Source of the DNA: Pseudarthrobacter sp. fls2-241-R2A-127
GTDB lineage: Bacteria > Actinomycetota > Actinomycetes > Actinomycetales > Micrococcaceae
Assembly (NCBI RefSeq): GCF_030209355.1
Contig: NZ_JARVSF010000027.1
Location: 124,001 to 188,000 of the forward strand
Length of the DNA stretch: 64,000 nucleotides
Reading direction: 5' to 3'
In this document: piece by piece, positions 58,537-64,000 of the stretch
How positions within the stretch are numbered: the first letter of the stretch is position 1
How the letters are laid out: the number at the start of each line of letters is the position of its first letter
Made by a program: the position numbers and the translations under genes
The notes under the pieces: model-generated
Database searches by the model: none
What the model was told of the DNA's origin: nothing
Seen by the model: only the letters and a program-made list of their open reading frames with translations

Positions 58537-58830
58537 GTGTCGGTCTCTATTAAGCCTCTTGAGGATCGTATCGTTGTCCGCCCGCTCGAAGCCGAGCAGA
58601 CCACGGCTTCCGGCCTGGTCATCCCGGACTCCGCACAGGAGAAGCCGCAGGAAGGCGAAGTTGTTGCAGTAGGCCCCGGCCGCTTCGAAGACGGCAACCG
58701 CGTTCCTGTTGACGTAGCCGTTGGCGACGTCGTCATCTACTCCAAGTACGGCGGAACTGAAGTCAAGACCGGGGGCACCGAGTACCTAGTGCTCTCCGCC
58801 CGCGACGTACTGGCGATCGTCGTCAAGTAA
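58537..58830 (+). CDS. groES: Co-chaperonin GroES
   Basis: GroES caps the GroEL ring during protein folding. GTG 58537 with AAAGGAGAGG upstream gives 97 residues: SIKPLEDRIVVRPLEAEQTT, the mobile loop ASGLVIPDSAQEKPQEG, and the end YLVLSARDVLAIV. It is controlled by the two CIRCE elements (heat-inducible, HrcA-repressed) and is followed 79 bp later by groEL. Confidence 0.98.
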   Translation: MSVSIKPLEDRIVVRPLEAEQTTASGLVIPDSAQEKPQEGEVVAVGPGRFEDGNRVPVDVAVGDVVIYSKYGGTEVKTGGTEYLVLSARDVLAIVVK

Positions 58831-58909
58831 CTCTTTCGGATCCCCGTGCCGCCGGCCACGCTTATGCTGGCCGGCAGTGCGGGGTTTCTGTCTTTGAAAG
58901 GACAAAACC

Positions 58910-60520
<1,611 letters not shown>

Positions 60521-60540
60521 CGCTTTACCTGCAACAGGAA

Positions 60541-60572
60541 ACCGGTCCAGCATCCGCTGGGCCGGTTTTTTG
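60541..60572 (+). terminator. Rho-independent terminator of groESL
   Basis: An 11-bp stem (ACCGGTCCAGC with GCTGGGCCGGT, one G-T pair) with a 4-nt loop is followed by six T. Confidence 0.93.
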
Positions 60573-60595
60573 TATGCCCGGACGGCGGGTGGGGA

Positions 60596-61198
60596 CTAGG
60601 TGGCCGCCATCTCCTGGGTCACTACGCCGCCCGCAGGCTCATAAACCAGCGACACTGCGCCCATGGGGAAGCTGCGCACCGGCTCTGCGAGGCGGAACGT
60701 TGAGGGCACCGTCACGGAGGCGAAGAGGTGCTTGCCCTGCCCAAGCGTGACCGGATACAGCCAGAGGTGCAGGCGGTCCAGCGTTCCTGCTGCGAGCAGT
60801 GACCGGATCAGCACCCCGCTGCCGAACATGTGCACTTGGCCGTACTGGTCCCGGAGCCTGCCCGCCGCCGCAGGATCCCGCAGCACCGTGGTTCCGGCCC
60901 AGCCAGGTTCCGTGAGGGAACCGGACACGACGAACTTGGGTACCCGGTTGAGCATGTCGGCAATGTCACCGGCCTGGTGCGGCCAGTAGGACGCAAAGAT
61001 GTCATACGTCTTCCGGCCGAGCAGCAGGGCATCCATCCGGCTGATCTCGGCCACAATCGAGGCCGCGGATTCGTCATCGGACACGGGTGCCTGCCAGCCG
61101 CCGAAGTCGAATGCGCCCTCGGGGTCTTCCTCCCGGCCGCCCGGTGCCTGGTAGACGCCGTCGAGGGTCATGAACAGGTTCGCCTTGATGATTCCCAC
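60596..61198 (-). CDS. Dihydrofolate reductase family protein (RibD C-terminal domain)
   Basis: A 200-residue single-domain reductase of the RibD-C/YwjB type: KANLFMTLDGVYQAPGG, MDALLLGRKTYDIFASYWP, NRVPKFVVSGSL and GSGVLIRSLLAAG are the characteristic blocks for NADPH and substrate. Stand-alone members are of unknown substrate and should not be called folA. The start is GTG 61198, 6 nt after CAGAAT. It is divergent from the DNA ligase. Confidence 0.86.
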   Translation of the reverse strand: MGIIKANLFMTLDGVYQAPGGREEDPEGAFDFGGWQAPVSDDESAASIVAEISRMDALLLGRKTYDIFASYWPHQAGDIADMLNRVPKFVVSGSLTEPGWAGTTVLRDPAAAGRLRDQYGQVHMFGSGVLIRSLLAAGTLDRLHLWLYPVTLGQGKHLFASVTVPSTFRLAEPVRSFPMGAVSLVYEPAGGVVTQEMAAT

Positions 61199-61204
61199 GC
61201 GCCC

Positions 61205-61210
61205 ATTCTG
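61205..61210 (-). promoter_or_regulatory. -10 box (CAGAAT) of the leaderless RibD-like gene
   Basis: CAGAAT on the minus strand ends 6 nt before GTG 61198. Confidence 0.4.
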
Positions 61211-61242
61211 GGACGGCGCCGGGACCGTGTCCAGAGCCGTGG

Positions 61243-61248
61243 CAGGAT
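61243..61248 (+). promoter_or_regulatory. Possible -10 box (CAGGAT) of the DNA ligase gene
   Basis: CAGGAT ends 6 nt before ATG 61255. It is a weak match, kept because it shares the spacing of its neighbours. Confidence 0.35.
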
Positions 61249-61254
61249 GGTGCC

Positions 61255-62778
61255 ATGCTGCTCCTTGAGCTCGTCAAAACGTCGGACGCCGTGGCGTCCA
61301 CCCGCTCCCGGCTTGCGAAGGTCGATGCGCTGGCGGACCTGCTGCGCAGGCTTGACCCGGCGGAGATTCCGACGGCGGTGGGCTTGCTGGCTGCGAAACC
61401 CCGGCAGGGCCGCGTGGGCGTGGGATGGCGCAGTGTGGCGGCTTCGAAGGCCGAACCGGCAGGGGAGGCCAGCCTCACCGTGGCCGGCCTCGACGCGGCA
61501 CTGGACAGATTGCTCGCCACCGCTGGGGCAGGTTCGGCGGCAGGCCGAGCCGCTACCCTGGGGGACCTGATGCGGGCCGCGACGGCGGGGGAGCAGGCCT
61601 TTATTTCGGGCGTCCTGCTCGGTGAGCTGCGCACCGGCGCACTCGACGGCGTCCTGACCGATGCCGTGGCCCGCGCTTCGGACAGGCCCGTCGCTGCCGT
61701 ACGGCGCGCCGTGATGCTCTCGGGGGATCTCGGCGGGACCGCCCTGCTTGCCATGACGGGAACCGCAGCCGAGCTGGAAGCGGTGGGCCTCGTCGTCGGC
61801 CGCCCCGTTCAGCCCATGCTTGCCGCCACGGCTTCCAGCGCGGGCGAAGCCTTGGAAACCACGGGGGAGGCCTCTGTGGAATACAAGCTCGACGGCGCCC
61901 GGATCCAGGTGCACCGCGCCGGCGACGACATCAGCGTCTACACCCGCAACCTCGCCGACGTCACGCACCGACTCCCGGAGGTGGTGGACCTGGTGCGCGG
62001 GCTCCCGGTCCAGGATGTGATTCTCGACGGCGAAACCCTCGCCCTCGACGAAGACGGCGGTCCGCGGCCGTTCCAGGAAACCATGGCCCGGTTCGGTGCG
62101 GACGCCGTCCGGGAAACGGTGCTGCACCCCTGGTTCTTCGACGTGCTGCATATCGATGGGCGGGACCTCCTGGACGAACCCTTGTCCACGCGTATTGAGG
62201 TGTTGGAGCGGATAGCGCCCGGCCACCGGATCCCGGGCGAAATTACGGCGGACCCGGACGTGGCTGAACGGGTGTCCCGCGACGCGTTGGCTGCAGGTCA
62301 CGAGGGCGTGGTAGTGAAGGCGATCGGGTCCGCCTACGCGGCGGGGCGGCGGGGATCCAATTGGGTGAAAGTGAAGCCCGTGCTTACCTACGACCTGGTG
62401 GTGCTTGCCTGTGAATGGGGGTCGGGCCGCCGGACCGGACTGCTCTCGAACCTGCACCTTGGGGCATTGGACCCTGAAGGGGACTTCGGTGAACCGGGCG
62501 GCTACGTGATGGTGGGGAAGACCTTCAAGGGGCTCACCGACGAGCTGCTGCGCTGGCAGACGGAGAAATTCCAGGAGCTTGAGGTGCGGCGCACCAGCGG
62601 TACTGTGTGGGTTGAGCCGGTCACCGTCGTCGAAATCGCAATCGACGGCGTCCAGCAGTCACCGCGCTACCCGGGCGGCATCGCCCTGCGGTTTGCCAGG
62701 GTGAAACGCTACAGGGACGATAAATCCCCGGCCGAAGCCGATACCATCCAGGCCCTTCGCGCGCTGCTGCGTCCCTAG
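61255..62778 (+). CDS. ATP-dependent DNA ligase (LigB-type)
   Basis: A 507-residue ligase with an N-terminal DNA-binding domain (about 1-190), the adenylation motif EYKLDGARIQVHR with AMP-accepting Lys near 211, motif III-like FDVLHIDGRDLLD, EGVVVKAIGSAYAAG and WVKVKPVLTYDLVV, then an OB-fold. The length and order match the LigB/LigI type of actinobacteria and archaea, which accompanies the essential NAD-dependent LigA. It is probably used in repair. Its TAG stop overlaps the stop of the convergent DUF389 gene in a shared CTAG. Confidence 0.93.
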   Translation: MLLLELVKTSDAVASTRSRLAKVDALADLLRRLDPAEIPTAVGLLAAKPRQGRVGVGWRSVAASKAEPAGEASLTVAGLDAALDRLLATAGAGSAAGRAATLGDLMRAATAGEQAFISGVLLGELRTGALDGVLTDAVARASDRPVAAVRRAVMLSGDLGGTALLAMTGTAAELEAVGLVVGRPVQPMLAATASSAGEALETTGEASVEYKLDGARIQVHRAGDDISVYTRNLADVTHRLPEVVDLVRGLPVQDVILDGETLALDEDGGPRPFQETMARFGADAVRETVLHPWFFDVLHIDGRDLLDEPLSTRIEVLERIAPGHRIPGEITADPDVAERVSRDALAAGHEGVVVKAIGSAYAAGRRGSNWVKVKPVLTYDLVVLACEWGSGRRTGLLSNLHLGALDPEGDFGEPGGYVMVGKTFKGLTDELLRWQTEKFQELEVRRTSGTVWVEPVTVVEIAIDGVQQSPRYPGGIALRFARVKRYRDDKSPAEADTIQALRALLRP

Positions 62779-63770
62779 CGGACTGTGCCTTTGCCGGAGA
62801 GGCCGGTGCGGGTGCCGCCCGGTTGGCTTCGCACGCTCCGCGCCGCTGCCGCGGGCCGCCGCCTGGCCACCAAACGGTAGAAGAGCAGGACCGCGACGGC
62901 GGCCACGACGATGCCGACGAGGTTCAGCAACAGCTGCAGGGCCGAGCCGGCCGCCTTCGGATATTCACCCAGCACCAAAGCAACGGCAACGTAGCCTGCG
63001 GCCGGGACCGTGGTCACCGAGATGAACACGCCGATCAGTGCCGCGGAGCGCCGGCCGATGATCGACAGCATCCCGGCGATACCCGCCAGCACGGCAACAA
63101 TCAGTGAATACGGGCCAGGATGGTAGATGAACTCGACGGCCGAGCCGGTATCCAGCGCATCGGTGGGGAAGAGTCCCAGCGGAACGGAGAGCCACGCCGT
63201 CAGTGCCGCCAGCAGCATGGCCACCGGAAACCCGACACCCAGGGCGATGGCAGCGCGGCGGCCCAGCTTCCACTGCCGGGTGGCCAGCGAAACGGCGAGG
63301 GCGGCCAGCGGCCCGAACTCGGGGCCCACCGCCATGGCACCCACAATGGCGATGGGCGAATCGGTCACGATGCCGATTCCGGCCAGCTGGGTGGCCAGCA
63401 CGAGGAAGGCCAGGAAGTTCCACGTGAGCCGGGAATCCTCGCCCGTCTGCCGCGTCACGTCATCCCAGATCACCGCATCGGCGCCGTCCCCGGGTGCCGC
63501 ATGCTCAGCCCGGTCGGCATTCCTGGACAGGACGAATTCAGGCGTCGTCATGGCCACCGATCCCACGTCGCGGATCTTCAGGGCCCCCAGCTTCTCCAGG
63601 AGTTCCTCCACGGATTCCCTGGCGATCTGCACCTCGATCACGTCGCCCGGTGGCACCACGGACGCGCCGGGGACCAAAGCAACCCCCGCAGTACCCACTT
63701 GGTCCTGGCAGGTCCGCAGTGTGACGCCAGACAAATCTCCTGGCACGCAAATCCGCAATTGGACAATCAC
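62775..63770 (-). CDS. DUF389 membrane protein
   Basis: GTG 63770 with GGAG five bases upstream gives 331 residues; the frame to 63953 is not used. An N-terminal soluble domain of about 115 residues (VQLRICVPGDLSG) is followed by six or so membrane helices with WNFLAFLVLATQLAGIGIVT, the block SPIAIVGAMAVGPEFGPLAAL and ALIGVFISVTTVPAAGYVAV, which define DUF389. The role is unknown; transport has been proposed for the family. It is convergent with the ligase, with which it shares the palindrome CTAG as stop. Confidence 0.88.
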   Translation of the reverse strand: MIVQLRICVPGDLSGVTLRTCQDQVGTAGVALVPGASVVPPGDVIEVQIARESVEELLEKLGALKIRDVGSVAMTTPEFVLSRNADRAEHAAPGDGADAVIWDDVTRQTGEDSRLTWNFLAFLVLATQLAGIGIVTDSPIAIVGAMAVGPEFGPLAALAVSLATRQWKLGRRAAIALGVGFPVAMLLAALTAWLSVPLGLFPTDALDTGSAVEFIYHPGPYSLIVAVLAGIAGMLSIIGRRSAALIGVFISVTTVPAAGYVAVALVLGEYPKAAGSALQLLLNLVGIVVAAVAVLLFYRLVARRRPAAAARSVRSQPGGTRTGLSGKGTVR

Positions 63771-63894
63771 GCCGGCTCCCTTCCACGCCTGGGCCCAGCT
63801 TAGTTTGCGCCGACGCCCGGATTGGCCGTTCCAAACCAGGGTGCGTAGGCTTAATGTTTTGGCTGGCTGGTGGCGTGAGGGGTTTGGAGTGTCG

Positions 63895-64000
63895 ATGACG
63901 GGAACCCGGACGGTGCCGGAACCGGCAGGAACCCCCTCCGGCACCAACCGCAAACCGTCCTTCCGGCCAGAGGTCCAGGGACTCCGGGCGCTCGCTGTCC
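63895..64000 (+). CDS. Acyltransferase-3 family protein, N-terminal part (cut by window edge)
   Basis: From ATG 63895 (GGAG five bases upstream; GTG 63889 in frame is an alternative) 35 residues are visible before the right edge, ending RPEVQGLRALAV, the signature that opens OafA/YrhL-type O-acyltransferases. It is divergent from the DUF389 gene, 124 bp away. Length and acceptor cannot be judged here. Confidence 0.75.
   Translation, partial: MTGTRTVPEPAGTPSGTNRKPSFRPEVQGLRALAV

Overview
The window is high-GC DNA from an actinobacterium, most likely Arthrobacter, Pseudarthrobacter or a close Micrococcaceae relative. The signs are a mycothiol gene (mshA) with an inositol-1-phosphate synthase, a GroEL whose tail is His-rich, a glgX-treY-treZ trehalose operon, TANNNT promoters placed 6-7 nt before start codons (leaderless mRNAs), and a core gene order rplM-rpsI-glmM-coaA-glmS-acpS-nnrDE-alr-tsaEBD-groESL.

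Positions 1-15646 (all minus strand) hold two complete-looking, tandem paralogous Flp/Tad pilus operons. Cluster B (14702 down to 7136) runs flp, flp, tadE, tadG, cpaB, cpaE, cpaF, tadB, tadC, flp and ends in a strong terminator. Cluster A (6874 down past the left edge) repeats the order flp, tadE, tadG, cpaB, cpaE, cpaF, tadB, tadC. One short prepilin peptidase gene (14981-15646) lies upstream and may serve both.

From 15.9 kb the core begins: rplM-rpsI, then an accessory block of cell-envelope glycosylation genes (two GT39-type membrane glycosyltransferases, a GT2-GtrA fusion and a divergent acyltransferase), then glmM. After glmM sits a one-gene islet (a methyltransferase of the isoprenylcysteine carboxyl methyltransferase type) bounded by a second, diverged copy of the glmM 3' end and its terminator hairpin; mscL follows. 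The stretch 26.4-32.5 kb carries a VanY-type carboxypeptidase lipoprotein, coaA, glmS, acpS and a fused NAD(P)HX epimerase/dehydratase. 32.5-38.9 kb is the translationally coupled glgX-treY-treZ operon, which converts glycogen to trehalose.

39-48.5 kb holds an aldo-keto reductase, inositol-1-phosphate synthase, an AbiEi/DUF559-type gene flanked by inverted arrays of a ~32-bp repeat, fhs, mshA, and a divergent GH4 glycosidase/PfkB kinase pair. 48.5-52.7 kb is alr-tsaE-tsaB-rimI-tsaD, combining peptidoglycan D-alanine supply with tRNA t6A synthesis. The right end has a glutamate-cysteine ligase-like enzyme, a GH3 lipoprotein, a shikimate dehydrogenase homologue, a THUMP-like methyltransferase, a small membrane protein, groES-groEL under a promoter bracketed by two CIRCE operators, a RibD-like reductase, an ATP-dependent DNA ligase, a DUF389 membrane protein and the start of an acyltransferase.

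The observations most worth following are the duplicated glmM end, the inverted repeat arrays with a DnaA-box 9-mer around the DUF559 gene, the whole-operon Tad duplication, and the regular leaderless promoter layout (17 genes). No tRNA, rRNA, CRISPR array or insertion sequence was seen. Most starts were reassigned by hand from ribosome-binding sites or -10 spacing; where this matters it is stated.
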